From contig NZ_QZXA01000009.1 of NCBI RefSeq assembly GCF_003601985.1, forward strand, positions 62,001-126,000: a stretch of DNA of 64,000 nt, written 5' to 3'. The stretch's first letter is position 1. Each line of letters starts with the position of its first letter. Position numbers and translations under genes: made by a program. The notes below the pieces were generated by a model. It was given only the letters and a program-made list of their open reading frames with translations. It was not told the DNA's origin and made no database searches. The stretch is from Mesorhizobium jarvisii. Its GTDB lineage: Bacteria > Pseudomonadota > Alphaproteobacteria > Rhizobiales > Rhizobiaceae. Shown here piece after piece: positions 27,581 to 37,462 of this stretch.

Positions 27581-27853
27581 ATGAACAAGAACGAACTGGT
27601 GTCCGCTGTCGCCGACGCCGCGAGCATTTCGAAGGGTGACGCGCAGTCGGCGGTCGATGCGGTGTTTTCCGTCATCACCGGCGAACTGAAGAAGGGCGGC
27701 GATGTCCGGCTTGTCGGCTTTGGCAATTTCACCGTGTCAAAGCGTGCGGCCTCGACCGGCCGCAACCCGCAGACCGGCGCCGAAGTGAAGATCCCGGCAC
27801 GCACCGTGCCGAAGTTCTCGGCCGGCAAAGGCCTGAAGGACGCAGTCAACTAA
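27581..27853 (+). CDS. hupB: DNA-binding protein HU (HU-beta type)
   Basis: A 90-residue nucleoid protein that binds and bends DNA as a dimer. The N-terminus is MNKNELVSAVADAASISKGDAQSAVDAVFSVI, and the arm region is GFGNFTVSKRAASTGRNPQTGAEVKIPARTVPKFSAGKGLKDAV. Both match HU over the full length. GGAAGGGA lies upstream of the ATG. Confidence 0.97.
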   Translation: MNKNELVSAVADAASISKGDAQSAVDAVFSVITGELKKGGDVRLVGFGNFTVSKRAASTGRNPQTGAEVKIPARTVPKFSAGKGLKDAVN

Positions 27854-27876
27854 GCGTTTTTTCTTTTCAGAGACAG

Positions 27877-27908
27877 AAAAGCCGGGCTTGCCCGGCTTTT
27901 CATTTTTT
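27877..27908 (+). terminator. Rho-independent terminator after hupB
   Basis: A perfect 11-base stem AAAAGCCGGGC / GCCCGGCTTTT with a 2-base loop, then CATTTTTT. It is the same GCCGGGC stem as in the lon terminator. The 19-base tail is duplicated 34 bases downstream. Confidence 0.88.
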
Positions 27909-27943
27909 GTGCCCGACGCCGGTACCCGGCTTTTCATTTTTTG
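27891..27943 (+). repeat. Direct repeat of the hupB terminator tail
   Basis: The 19-base sequence CCCGGCTTTTCATTTTTTG occurs at 27891-27909 and again at 27925-27943. The second copy has lost the perfect left arm (CGCCGGTA precedes it), so it forms only a weak hairpin, GCCGG/CCGGC. It looks like a local duplication of the terminator. Confidence 0.8.
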
Positions 27944-27968
27944 GCCCGAATTGGGGGCGGCAACGCTC

Positions 27969-28991
27969 CTATGCGGTCGGCGCGTCGTCGCGCATCAAGC
28001 CCTCCTTCTTGAGGTCGGCCCACAGCGCAGCCGGCAGTTTCGCGTCGAGCAGTGCCCGGTTGCCTTCCACTTCGCTCGGCCGCTGGCCGCCTGGGATCAC
28101 CGAGACGACAGAGGGATGCAGCAGCGGAAACTGCAGCGCCGCCTCGATCAGCCTGACGCCATGGCGTTTGCAGACAGCCTCGATGCCGGCGACCCGCCCG
28201 AGAATGTCCTTCGGCGCCTCGGAATAGTTGTAATAGGCGCCGGGCTTGGGTCCTGTCGCCAGGATGCCGGAATTGTAGGGGCCGCCAAGGACGATACCGA
28301 TGCCGCGCTTCTGGCAGAGCGGCAGGAAGGACGTCAGCGCCTCCTGTTCCAGCAGCGTGTAGCGCCCGGCAAGCAGGAACAGGTCGAAATCGCCGCGCTC
28401 GGCCAATGTCTGGGCAACCTGCCATTCGTTGATGCCGCCGCCGAACGCCTTGATCGCGCCCTGGTCGCGCAGCGACAGCAGTCCATAGTAGCCCGAGCGC
28501 ATGAATTCTTCGATGCGCCGGTCGGACGCCTCCTTGCTGCCATGGGTGAAGATGTCGACATCGTGCACGAACAGTATGTCGATCCTGTCGACGCCAAGCC
28601 GCTCGAGCGAGGCCTCGAACGAACGCATGACGCCGTCATAGCTGTAGTCGTAGACCTCCTGGCGTGATGGCGTGTCGAAGAACTTGCCGATGCCGGTGCG
28701 CTGCTCCGGCGGGCAGGCGCGCATGAGGCGGCCGACCTTGCTCGACAGCACATAGTCGTCGCGCTTCTTGCCGCGCAGGAAGGGGTTGAGGCGTGTTTCA
28801 GACAGGCCAAGCCCGTAGAGCGGCGCGGTGTCGTAGTAGCGGCAGCCGGTCTCCCAGGCGGCGTCGAGCGTGGCCTTGGCATCCTCGTCCGAAACGGCGC
28901 GGTAGAGATTGCCGAGCGGTGCCGTGCCGAAGCCGAGCTCCGTAAAGGTGAGGCCGCCATTGCCGATGCGGTCGAAATGCCGTGTCTTCAT
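27969..28991 (-). CDS. Aldo/keto reductase family oxidoreductase
   Basis: A 340-residue NAD(P)-dependent barrel enzyme. Near the start, FTELGFGTAPLGNLY is followed by the catalytic tyrosine segment GCRYYDTAPLYGLGLSETRL and the lysine in DDYVLSSKVGRLM. The match is to D-threo-aldose 1-dehydrogenase / pyridoxal 4-dehydrogenase-like enzymes (L-fucose dehydrogenase group), which oxidise sugars to lactones. It is divergent from the SIS gene and next to RbsD/FucU and kinase genes, supporting a sugar-oxidation role. Confidence 0.88.
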   Translation of the reverse strand: MKTRHFDRIGNGGLTFTELGFGTAPLGNLYRAVSDEDAKATLDAAWETGCRYYDTAPLYGLGLSETRLNPFLRGKKRDDYVLSSKVGRLMRACPPEQRTGIGKFFDTPSRQEVYDYSYDGVMRSFEASLERLGVDRIDILFVHDVDIFTHGSKEASDRRIEEFMRSGYYGLLSLRDQGAIKAFGGGINEWQVAQTLAERGDFDLFLLAGRYTLLEQEALTSFLPLCQKRGIGIVLGGPYNSGILATGPKPGAYYNYSEAPKDILGRVAGIEAVCKRHGVRLIEAALQFPLLHPSVVSVIPGGQRPSEVEGNRALLDAKLPAALWADLKKEGLMRDDAPTA

Positions 28992-29156
28992 GTCTTGCAA
29001 TTTTCCCGGGGTTGATTTGTCTGACATGACACTATCACGCCTGTGATCAGGCAAAAGCGCTGCGCGGCGTTGGACACGCATTTTCGCGGTTGCTAGCATG
29101 AATGAAATCAAGCTGTTCGTAAAAAATCCGAGGAGGATTTCGAGGGTGGGTTTGTC

Positions 29157-29723
29157 GTGAGCGACCAGGACGAAAATCTGTTCAAGACCGCGCTCGACGA
29201 ACTCGGCTGCGTGCTGGCGCGCGTGGATGACAGCCAGATCGACGTCGCCTGCAAGCTTCTGGCCGAAGCGAGGCAGATCGTCGTCTATGGCTGCGGCCGC
29301 GAGGCCTTGCAGGTCAAGGGTTTCGCCATGCGGCTCTACCATCTCGGTCTGCCGGTCGCGGTGGTTGGCGACATGACCACGCCGCCACTGGGGCCTGGCG
29401 ACGTCTTCCTGGCCAGTTCCGGGCCGGGAGAAACCTCGACGGTGCTGACCTTGATGCGTGTCGCGCGCGATGCCGGCGCGACCAATCTGCTGCTCACCGC
29501 CCAGTCCGGCGGCAGCGCGGCGGGGTTGGCCGATGCCACGCTGCTCATTCCGGCCCAGACCATGGCCAATGATCAGGGGCCGCAAAAGACTTCGGTCCTG
29601 CCGATGGGCTCGCTGTTCGAAGGGGCGCTGTTCCTGCTGTTCGAGGTGATGGTGCTGAAGCTCAAATCCCTGATTGGTGCTTCGCCCGAAGCCATGCGCG
29701 CACGCCACACCAATATGGAATAG
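29157..29723 (+). CDS. SIS domain protein (6-phospho-3-hexuloisomerase-like)
   Basis: A 188-residue sugar isomerase-fold protein. ARQIVVYGCGREALQVKGFAMRLYHLG binds the phosphosugar, and LASSGPGETSTVLTLMRVARDAGATNLLLTAQSGGSAAGLADATLLIPA is the second conserved block. The length fits PHI-type isomerases. The GTG at 29157 is used as start, with AGGAGG upstream. It stands 3 bases before the creatininase-family gene, so the two are one operon. Confidence 0.85.
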   Translation: MSDQDENLFKTALDELGCVLARVDDSQIDVACKLLAEARQIVVYGCGREALQVKGFAMRLYHLGLPVAVVGDMTTPPLGPGDVFLASSGPGETSTVLTLMRVARDAGATNLLLTAQSGGSAAGLADATLLIPAQTMANDQGPQKTSVLPMGSLFEGALFLLFEVMVLKLKSLIGASPEAMRARHTNME

Positions 29724-29726
29724 ATC

Positions 29727-30470
29727 ATGCGCTATGAACTGATGCTGCCGCACCAGATCCGCCAAGCGATCGCCGAGAATTGGCCGGTCGCCCTGCCGCT
29801 CGGCGTGCTCGAATACCATGGCGAGCATATGGCTGTCGGCATGGACACGCTGGCCGTCATCAAGACGCTGGAGCTGTTCGAGAAGGAGAGGGATGTCGTC
29901 ATCCTGCCGCCCTTCTACTACGGTGCTGCGAGCTACGCAGTGGCGCCGCCGGAAGGCACTGGCTCGGTGCAGGTCGGCGGCAACCAGCTGGCGCCGTTCG
30001 GCGAGGAACTGTTCTACAGCCTGCTGCGCGTCGGTTTCCGCAACATCCACGCCATCATCCACCACCAGACCGAGAATTTCGCCGCCGGCATGCCGACCGA
30101 TCTCGCCTTCAAGACCGCCGGCCGCCAGGCGATCTTCCGTTTCCTTGAGAAACAGCGCGGCGAGGGGTGGTGGGGTTCCGAGACGATGGCCGACTATTAT
30201 GCCGGACACGCCGCCGGTGAAAATTTCTTCAACTGGGTGCAGGTGCATCCGCTGATGCCGGCCGCCATGAACGGCAAGTACCCGTTCGACCATGCCGGCA
30301 TCGGCGAGACATCACTGATGCTGGCGCTGTGTCCGGAGGCGGTCGATGCCGCCCGCTTCGCCGACAATACCAGCTGGTATACGGCGAGCGCCAAGGATGC
30401 GTCGGCTGAGCTTGGGGACAAGGGCGTCGCCATGATCATGGATCACCTGCGCGCTATCCTGAAGGCCTAA
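29727..30470 (+). CDS. Creatininase family amidohydrolase
   Basis: A 247-residue metal enzyme. The family motif is seen as LPLGVLEYHGEHMAVGMDTLAVIK (metal ligands E, H, D), then PFYYGAASYAVAPPEGTGSVQVG and HAIIHHQTENFAAGMP. The family includes creatininase, MftE, ArfB-type deformylases and 3-dehydro-scyllo-inosose hydrolase. Next to a sugar transporter, mutarotase and kinase, a C-C or amide hydrolase in sugar or inositol breakdown is more likely than creatinine use. This is inference. Confidence 0.85.
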   Translation: MRYELMLPHQIRQAIAENWPVALPLGVLEYHGEHMAVGMDTLAVIKTLELFEKERDVVILPPFYYGAASYAVAPPEGTGSVQVGGNQLAPFGEELFYSLLRVGFRNIHAIIHHQTENFAAGMPTDLAFKTAGRQAIFRFLEKQRGEGWWGSETMADYYAGHAAGENFFNWVQVHPLMPAAMNGKYPFDHAGIGETSLMLALCPEAVDAARFADNTSWYTASAKDASAELGDKGVAMIMDHLRAILKA

Positions 30471-30478
30471 AGGTTTTT

Positions 30479-30781
30479 TCAGCCGCTCCGCCCGGTAATC
30501 GGCAATCGACCTGTCCCCGGATCGCTCTTGGTGGCAACGGCCCAGATGAACGTCCCGGCGCCGGCTATCGCCAGGCCGACATAGAGGGCTATGCCAAGCC
30601 CGAGGTGGTTGGCGTAGAATCCCTCCAGGGCCATGACCAGGCCGCCGCACAGCATGGCCAGCACGAAGCCGGCGATGACGGCTCGACCTTGCCAGGCGAT
30701 CGGCATGACGCCCTTGCCGTAGCGGTCGTAGCCCTTGTAGCCGGCGCGGATGTTGCGTGCGAACCAGTATTGGTTCGTCAC
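30479..30781 (-). CDS. Small two-helix membrane protein of the ABC operon
   Basis: A 100-residue protein. GTG 30781 overlaps the permease stop (GTGA). It starts VTNQYWFARNIRAGYKGYDRYGKGVMPIAWQG, followed by hydrophobic segments at about residues 33-53 and 62-84. Its position as the last gene of the sugar importer operon is its only functional clue; a small accessory subunit is possible. It is convergent with the creatininase-family gene, with only 8 bases between the stops. Confidence 0.7.
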   Translation of the reverse strand: MTNQYWFARNIRAGYKGYDRYGKGVMPIAWQGRAVIAGFVLAMLCGGLVMALEGFYANHLGLGIALYVGLAIAGAGTFIWAVATKSDPGTGRLPITGRSG

Positions 30782-31695
30782 TTCACAGCTCCCGCCGTCA
30801 TGCCCATGATGAGATAGCGTTCCAGCGCGATGCCGATGACCGCCAGCGGCGCGATCGCGGCGGTGGCAAGGGCTGCCATCGACCACCAGTTGATGCCTTG
30901 CGAGCCGGTCTGGCTCGCCACCATGACCGGGATGGTCTTGGCATCGGTCGAGGTCAGAAGGGCAGCGAAGAAATATTCGTTCCAGCACAGCACCATTGCC
31001 AGGATGAAGGCGGCGACCATGCCCGGCAGCGCGATCGGCATGACGATGCGGAAGAACGCCCCCCAGATCGACAGGCCGTCGACGAGCGCTGCTTCTTCCA
31101 GCTCGACCGGGATGGAGTTGAACTGGTCGCGCATGATCCAGATGACGATCGGCAGCACCATCAGCGTGTAGAGCAGGATCAGCCCGATGCGCGTGTCGAG
31201 CAGGCCGACTTCGCGGTAGAGCACCAGGAAGGGCAGAGCGAGCACCACGGGCGGCAGGATCAGCTGCGACAGGAAGAAGAAGGAGATGTCCTCGTTCTTG
31301 AACCAGGCGAACTTGTAGCGGTAGCGCGTGAGGCCGTAGGCGGCGAGGCTGCCGATGACGATGGCGAGGCTCGACGCGCCGACCGAGGTGATGACCGAGT
31401 TCATGAAGCGCTTGAAGAACTCATCGCGCACCGTGGAGGTCTGGAAGATCGAATCCGGCGACAGGCCGAGCGAGCGCCAGCCTTTCCAGTCCGGCTGGAA
31501 GTCGACGAAGGGGATCAGATGGCCTTGGGTGACGTCGACCGCCGATTTGAACGAGGTCGTTATCGTCCAGTAGATCGGGAACAGGCAGATCAAGGCCCAG
31601 AACACCAGCGCGCCATAGATGAAGACGCGGCTGGTGATGAAGCTCGCCGGAGAGCGGATTTCGGAGACGGTGTATTCGGTGGTCTGAACGCTCAT
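30778..31695 (-). CDS. Carbohydrate ABC transporter permease (MalG type)
   Basis: A 305-residue inner-membrane subunit with six hydrophobic segments. The EAA loop that docks with the ATPase reads EEAALVDGLSIWGAFFRIVMPIALPG at about residues 200-225. The N-terminus RVFIYGALVFWALICLFPIYWTITTSFK is typical of CUT1 MalG proteins. ATG 31695 lies 11 bases after the MalF-type stop. Confidence 0.92.
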   Translation of the reverse strand: MSVQTTEYTVSEIRSPASFITSRVFIYGALVFWALICLFPIYWTITTSFKSAVDVTQGHLIPFVDFQPDWKGWRSLGLSPDSIFQTSTVRDEFFKRFMNSVITSVGASSLAIVIGSLAAYGLTRYRYKFAWFKNEDISFFFLSQLILPPVVLALPFLVLYREVGLLDTRIGLILLYTLMVLPIVIWIMRDQFNSIPVELEEAALVDGLSIWGAFFRIVMPIALPGMVAAFILAMVLCWNEYFFAALLTSTDAKTIPVMVASQTGSQGINWWSMAALATAAIAPLAVIGIALERYLIMGMTAGAVK

Positions 31696-31706
31696 GATCC
31701 GGCCAC

Positions 31707-32837
31707 TCAATTGACGTTGCGCACGAAGCGGTTGGCAAGCTTCAACAGCCAGGTCACGAACACGACGATGATGACCAGATAGGCCATCGCTAGCATGGTG
31801 CCGTAGCCGACATTGGAGCGGTCGCGGTATTCGCGGTAGATGAAGCTGGAGACGGAATCGGTGGCGCCGCCGGGGCCGCCCGAGGTCACCGTGATGATGA
31901 TGTCGGCCAGCTTCAGCTTGAAGATGATGCGCAGGATCACCGCCGTCACCGAAACCGGCAACATCAGCGGGAAAGTGACCTGCCAGAAGGTCTGCCAGGT
32001 GGTCGCGCCGTCGACGCGCGCGGCCTCCAGCACCTCGCGCGACATCGCCTGCAGGCCGGCGAGCAGCATGATCATCATGAACGGGATGAAGGTCCAGGCA
32101 TCTAGTATCATGATCGATATGCGGGCGATGATGGGATCGGAAAAGAAGGCGGGATTGTCCCAGCCGAGATGGCGCGCCAGTGTTGCCGCCGGTCCGAACC
32201 GGTACTCCATCAGCGATTTGCCGATCATCCATGACACCGCGACCGGGGACAGCATCAGCGGCATCAGGAAGACGACGCGGAAGAATTTGCGCGCCCGGAT
32301 CTGCGCGTTGAGCAGCAGCGCCAGCCCGAAGGCGATGACATATTCGACCAGCACGGCGAGCACGTAGAGCACCATGTTGAACAGCGCGTTGCGATAGTAG
32401 GGATCGCCCAGCATCTGCCAGAAATTGTCGAGCCCGTTGAACCTGCGGCCGCTGAAGGAGGAGAGGTTCCAGTCGGTGAGTGCGATGTAGAAGCCGAACA
32501 GCGTCGGGAAGATCACCATGGCGATGGTGAACAGCAGCGCCGGCAGCAGGAACAGCGCGCGCTGGCCGTCCTCGCCGCGCGTCAGCACCTGGCCGATGCC
32601 GAGTGCCACGCCCCACAGCACATAGGCATAGACCACCGGACGCCATGTCTCGAAGCCGATCGTGTCGACTTCGCTCTTGTAGAGGATCTGGACGAGGATC
32701 GTTGCCAGCAGGCCGAGCGTTGCGGCGGCCATCACCGCCCAGCCCAAGCGTTTGCGGCCTGGCGGTATCAGGTCGGATGGGACGGCGTTTGCCGGCCAAT
32801 CATTGGTGGGCAAAATCTGGTCAGCCACGCGTCTCAT
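31707..32837 (-). CDS. Carbohydrate ABC transporter permease (MalF/UgpA type)
   Basis: A 376-residue inner-membrane subunit. The EAA loop is EAARVDGATTWQTFWQVTFPLMLP at about residues 275-298. Before the conserved core (ALFLLPALLFTIAMVIFPTLFGFYIALTDWNL) there is an N-terminal extension of about 100 residues with two extra hydrophobic segments, longer than usual for CUT1 MalF relatives without a P2 domain. Operon order: binding protein, MalF, MalG, small protein. Confidence 0.9.
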   Translation of the reverse strand: MRRVADQILPTNDWPANAVPSDLIPPGRKRLGWAVMAAATLGLLATILVQILYKSEVDTIGFETWRPVVYAYVLWGVALGIGQVLTRGEDGQRALFLLPALLFTIAMVIFPTLFGFYIALTDWNLSSFSGRRFNGLDNFWQMLGDPYYRNALFNMVLYVLAVLVEYVIAFGLALLLNAQIRARKFFRVVFLMPLMLSPVAVSWMIGKSLMEYRFGPAATLARHLGWDNPAFFSDPIIARISIMILDAWTFIPFMMIMLLAGLQAMSREVLEAARVDGATTWQTFWQVTFPLMLPVSVTAVILRIIFKLKLADIIITVTSGGPGGATDSVSSFIYREYRDRSNVGYGTMLAMAYLVIIVVFVTWLLKLANRFVRNVN

Positions 32838-32925
32838 CCAGTTGCAGAAGGCACTTCGCGACCGGCGATGCCGGTCAAGACAGGGTCCGGCGGCTTTCGT
32901 CGCCGGACCCTGGTTCACGCTACGA

Positions 32926-34593
32926 TCAGGCCAGGCCGAGCGAGGCCTTGTAGAGCTTGATCTGCTTTTCGCGGCCGATCTGGTCGGTGAGCTTTTCCCA
33001 GGCGGCGGCGATGGCATCGGCGCCTTCCTGTGCCTTCATCTTGCCGGCGAAGGTGTTGGCCAGAATGTCCTCGGCGGCGGAATAATACTGGAAGATGCCG
33101 GGGATGCGTGGCTCGATCGCCGCGTTCGGATGGTTGTAGCTGTCGCCTTCCGACTTCAGATACGAGGTGATGAAGGCCTCGTCGTAGCCGGCCGCCACCC
33201 ATTCCGGAATGTCGAAATGCGAATTGCGGTAGGGCTGGAAGCCGGACGGATACATCGCCGTCCAGATCGACAGGTCCTTGCCGCCGAGATGAGCGGCGGC
33301 GGACCATGCCGCCTTTTTCTTCTTCTCGTCCTTGTCGACGCGAGCCATGACATAGACGCCCCAGCCGAGATAGGCGCAGTTCGGCGAATAGTTCGGCCCG
33401 CTGGCGAGCTTCTCCCATTTGCCGGTCTTGGAATTGTAGACATCGTCCGAACCCGGCAGGATCGAGAAGCCGGTGACATCGCCGATGACCGAGGAATCGT
33501 TGGTCTTGACGTTGGAGCCGATGTCGCCCCACCAGGGGATCATCGAACCGGTGCCGGCCAGGAACTGCTGGAACCCGGTGGTGTTCGGGTCGGCGTTGAT
33601 CTGGTCCGCCGGTTCCGACGGTAGCGCGTCGATCACGTCCTGGATGGCGCGCACCCAGGCCGGATTGTTGATGCGCGGCTTCATCGTGTCGGCGTCGAAC
33701 AGCCAGGCCTTGTCGTCGGGATGCTTGGCGTAGGCGGTGGCGCGGCTGCCCAGGAAGTAGAAGCCGAAACCGCCCCATGGCTTGGGCGCGTCGAGATAGC
33801 CGTAAACGTCCTGGCCCTTGAATTTCTTGCCCTTGAGGAACTTGGTGACGGCCTGCACCTGCTGCCAGGTCTTCGGCACGCCCCATTCGCCTTCACCGCC
33901 GCCATCCTTCCACTGCTTGGCGAGGTCGGCATCGGCGAACACGTCGGTGCGGTAGTTGAAATTGTGCGTGTCGCCGTCGATGGTGACGCGATACTGCTTG
34001 CCGTCCCAGGTGCCGACCGGCGGCTTCAGGTAGTTGACCAGGTCGTCGAAATCGATCTGCTTCTTGACCCAGTCGGGCATCTCCGAGGTCAGGCCCTTGC
34101 CGCAGACATCGCCTTCGAAGGGCGCGCCCATCTCGATGATGTCGAAGTCGACGGTGCCGGTGGCGATCGATTGCTGAAGGCGGGCATTGTAGTCGGCCTG
34201 CGCCAGGTCGATCCAGCTGATCTTGGCGCCGGTATAGGCCTCCCACGGCTTCAGGAAGCCGCGGAACAGCACATTGTGCAGGTTCTGGTTGTTGAGGCCC
34301 ATGAAGGTCAGCTCGACGCCGGCGAATTCGCCTTCCTTGACATTGGCCTTGGTGGCCTCGAGGCAGAGTTCGCCGACCTTCTGGAAATCGGCATCGGTCG
34401 GCTGACCTTTACCAACGCCGGGAATCTGCAGGATCTTCGAGCGCAGTTCGCTTGCGGCGGCAGCGGGGCGCGTCAAGGCGCCAAGCCCGGCGCCGGATGC
34501 CGCCGCGATCGCGGCCATGCTGGCCGCACCCTTCAAGACGTCGCGCCGCGTGGCGCCGGCCCGGACCAGCCTATCGTAAAGACCTGTTCTCAT
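32926..34593 (-). CDS. Extracellular solute-binding protein, family 1, with Tat signal
   Basis: A 555-residue periplasmic binding protein, long for CUT1 receptors (about 420-450). Residues 14-47 form a twin-arginine signal (TRRDVLKGAASMAAIAAASGAG, cleavage near PAAAASE). The body has the usual solute-binding pattern, including DIIEMGAPFEG and GTGSMIPWWGDIGSNVK. Export in folded form via Tat fits a bound cofactor or a fast-folding receptor. First gene of the leftward importer operon, 160 bases downstream of a good promoter. Confidence 0.9.
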   Translation of the reverse strand: MRTGLYDRLVRAGATRRDVLKGAASMAAIAAASGAGLGALTRPAAAASELRSKILQIPGVGKGQPTDADFQKVGELCLEATKANVKEGEFAGVELTFMGLNNQNLHNVLFRGFLKPWEAYTGAKISWIDLAQADYNARLQQSIATGTVDFDIIEMGAPFEGDVCGKGLTSEMPDWVKKQIDFDDLVNYLKPPVGTWDGKQYRVTIDGDTHNFNYRTDVFADADLAKQWKDGGGEGEWGVPKTWQQVQAVTKFLKGKKFKGQDVYGYLDAPKPWGGFGFYFLGSRATAYAKHPDDKAWLFDADTMKPRINNPAWVRAIQDVIDALPSEPADQINADPNTTGFQQFLAGTGSMIPWWGDIGSNVKTNDSSVIGDVTGFSILPGSDDVYNSKTGKWEKLASGPNYSPNCAYLGWGVYVMARVDKDEKKKKAAWSAAAHLGGKDLSIWTAMYPSGFQPYRNSHFDIPEWVAAGYDEAFITSYLKSEGDSYNHPNAAIEPRIPGIFQYYSAAEDILANTFAGKMKAQEGADAIAAAWEKLTDQIGREKQIKLYKASLGLA

Positions 34594-34752
34594 CGACTAT
34601 TCCTCCCAGAATCAGTGTGAATGGATGTGGCCACCTGTCGGACGCTGAAGCACAACTGTGCTACCGGCTCGGATACGAATTAGGCAGGACCCCACCCTGC
34701 GTCGATTGAAATTCCCTGCGGATCGGTGCCGACATTTGGACCAGCACCCGCC

Positions 34753-34781
34753 ACTATTCTCGCAACCAAACGCCGTGTCAA
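34753..34781 (-). promoter_or_regulatory. Promoter of the sugar importer operon
   Basis: On the minus strand, -35 TTGACA (34781-34776), 17-base spacer, -10 AATAGT (34758-34753). The -35 is a perfect match and the -10 matches at four of six. It points toward the solute-binding protein gene. Confidence 0.55.
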
Positions 34782-34877
34782 CGAGAACGGTTTTTATCTA
34801 TAAGAGACCGACTTGCCCTGACAGGGCGCGTTGGTTAGCTTCTGCGCCTACGGCCAGTTGGAGCCGATGGGGGAGAG

Positions 34878-35933
<1,056 letters not shown>

Positions 35934-35959
35934 TTTCAACGGACATCACGAGGACTATC

Positions 35960-36412
35960 ATGCTCAAAGGCATCAATCCGCTGCTCAATGCCGACGTGCT
36001 CCAGGCATTGCGGGCGATGGGCCATGGCGATGACCTGATCATCGCCGACACCAACTTCCCCTCCGATTCGGTGGCGCGTCAGACGGCGCTCGGCCGGCTG
36101 CTGCGCATCGATGCGCCGGCCGCCGAGGTGGTCAAGGCAGTGCTGTCGCTTTATCCGCTGGATACGTTCGTCGACGACGCGGCCGCGCGTATGGAAATCG
36201 TCAGCAAGCCGGACGAGATCCCGCCGGTCCAGAAGGAAGTGCAAAAGGAAATCGACGCGGCTGAAGGCAAGTCCTGGCCGATGCTGCCGGTCGAGCGCTA
36301 CGCCTTCTACGAGCGCGCCAAGCAGGCCTATTGCGTCATCCAGACCGGCGAACGCCGTTTTTACGGCTGCTTTGCCTTCCGCAAGGGCGTCGTACCGCCG
36401 GATGCGGAGTAG
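35960..36412 (+). CDS. RbsD/FucU family sugar mutarotase
   Basis: A 150-residue protein: MLKGINPLLNADVLQALRAMGHGDDLIIADTNFPSDSVA carries the catalytic histidine and aspartate, and QTGERRFYGCFAFRKGVV is the C-terminal block. RbsD/FucU proteins interconvert ring forms or anomers of ribose or fucose for the downstream kinase or dehydrogenase. The sequence is closer to FucU. It lies between the importer ATPase and the kinase, in the same direction. Confidence 0.93.
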   Translation: MLKGINPLLNADVLQALRAMGHGDDLIIADTNFPSDSVARQTALGRLLRIDAPAAEVVKAVLSLYPLDTFVDDAAARMEIVSKPDEIPPVQKEVQKEIDAAEGKSWPMLPVERYAFYERAKQAYCVIQTGERRFYGCFAFRKGVVPPDAE

Positions 36413-36416
36413 GGAT

Positions 36417-37346
36417 ATGGCAGCCGGAAAGCCTGTCGTCATATTGGGCGTCTTCGTCGCCGATACCGCCTATCGCGCCGATCGCCAGCCGCGAATGGGC
36501 GAGACGATCCTCGGCAATTCGTTCAAGCTGGGCCCGGGTGGCAAGGGGTCGAACCAGGCGGTGGCCGCCGGCAAGCTCGGCGCCGACACCACCTTCCTGA
36601 CCCGCCTTGGCGTCGACGCCTTCGCCGACATGGCCAAGCGGACCTGGCAGGATGCGGGCGTGAGAAGCGCCGTCATCGACACGCCGGACAGCTATACGGG
36701 CGCCGCCTACATCTTCGTCGAGGAGGGCAGCGGCAACAACGCCATCATCGTCAGTCCGGGGGCGGCCATGCTGATCTCGCCGGCCGATATCGAGGCCAAT
36801 GCCGCCCTGATTCGTGGCGCCGGCGTCTTCGTTACCCAGCTCGAACAGCCGATCGATGCCGCGATGCGGGCGCTGGAGATCGCGCGCGGGGCAGGGGTGA
36901 CAACCATCCTCAACCCTGCCCCCGCGGCAAAGCTTCCCGACCGTATCTACACGCTCTGCGACTATCTGACGCCAAACGAGACCGAGACGGAGGAATTGAC
37001 CGGACTGAAGGTCTCGTCGGTCGATGAGGCGCGGGTCGCCGCCGGCAAGCTGCTCGAAAAGGGCGTCGGGACCGTCATCGTCACACTCGGCGACAAGGGC
37101 GCGCTCCTGCACTCGAAGGGACGCTCCGAGCATGTCGCAGCCATCAGCGCCGGGCCGGTTGTCGAAACCACCGGCGCGGGCGACGCCTTCAACGGCGGCT
37201 TCGCGGCGGCGCTGTCGCGAGGCGTGGAGCCGCTGCAGGCGGTGCGCTTCGCCTGCGCCGTCGCCGGCATCTCGGTGACGCGACCCGGCACCGCGCCGTC
37301 GATGCCGACGCTGCAAGAGGTCGAGGCGCTGCTGGCGAAGGGTTGA
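36417..37346 (+). CDS. Ribokinase-like PfkB family sugar kinase
   Basis: A 309-residue kinase. The N-terminal PfkB signature is FKLGPGGKGSNQAVAAGKLGADTTFLTRLG (about residues 38-67). The ATP-site signature is ETTGAGDAFNGGFAAALSRG (about 246-265), with the catalytic aspartate in GAGD. The protein is ribokinase-like through NPAPA and LTPNETETEELTG. It begins 4 bases after the mutarotase stop, forming ATPase-mutarotase-kinase. The substrate may be a sugar other than ribose. Confidence 0.9.
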   Translation: MAAGKPVVILGVFVADTAYRADRQPRMGETILGNSFKLGPGGKGSNQAVAAGKLGADTTFLTRLGVDAFADMAKRTWQDAGVRSAVIDTPDSYTGAAYIFVEEGSGNNAIIVSPGAAMLISPADIEANAALIRGAGVFVTQLEQPIDAAMRALEIARGAGVTTILNPAPAAKLPDRIYTLCDYLTPNETETEELTGLKVSSVDEARVAAGKLLEKGVGTVIVTLGDKGALLHSKGRSEHVAAISAGPVVETTGAGDAFNGGFAAALSRGVEPLQAVRFACAVAGISVTRPGTAPSMPTLQEVEALLAKG

Positions 37347-37426
37347 GGCATGCGGGGCAGCCGGGCCATCAGGCTGTTCCAGTCCCAGCGCAAACCCATG
37401 AAAAGTGCGTAGCGCTTTCCCCTTGA

Positions 37427-37451
37427 AATTGCGCCAATGGAATTGCGCCAA
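37427..37451. repeat. Tandem short repeat AATTGCGCCAA
   Basis: Two copies of AATTGCGCCAA, at 37427-37437 and 37441-37451, with a 14-base period. They stand directly before the palindrome at 37463 and may be part of the same element. Confidence 0.6.
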
Positions 37452-37462
37452 AACAAAGTGTT

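Noticed and set aside
27969..30293. 774-codon frame extending the aldo-keto reductase
   Set aside because: The upstream part is antisense to the SIS and creatininase-family genes and is kept open only by high GC content. The enzyme starts at 28991.
30778..32799. Single 673-codon open frame covering both permeases
   Set aside because: The first two thirds of this frame have no membrane-protein character and are the shadow of the MalF-type gene in another frame. The MalG-type gene starts at 31695.
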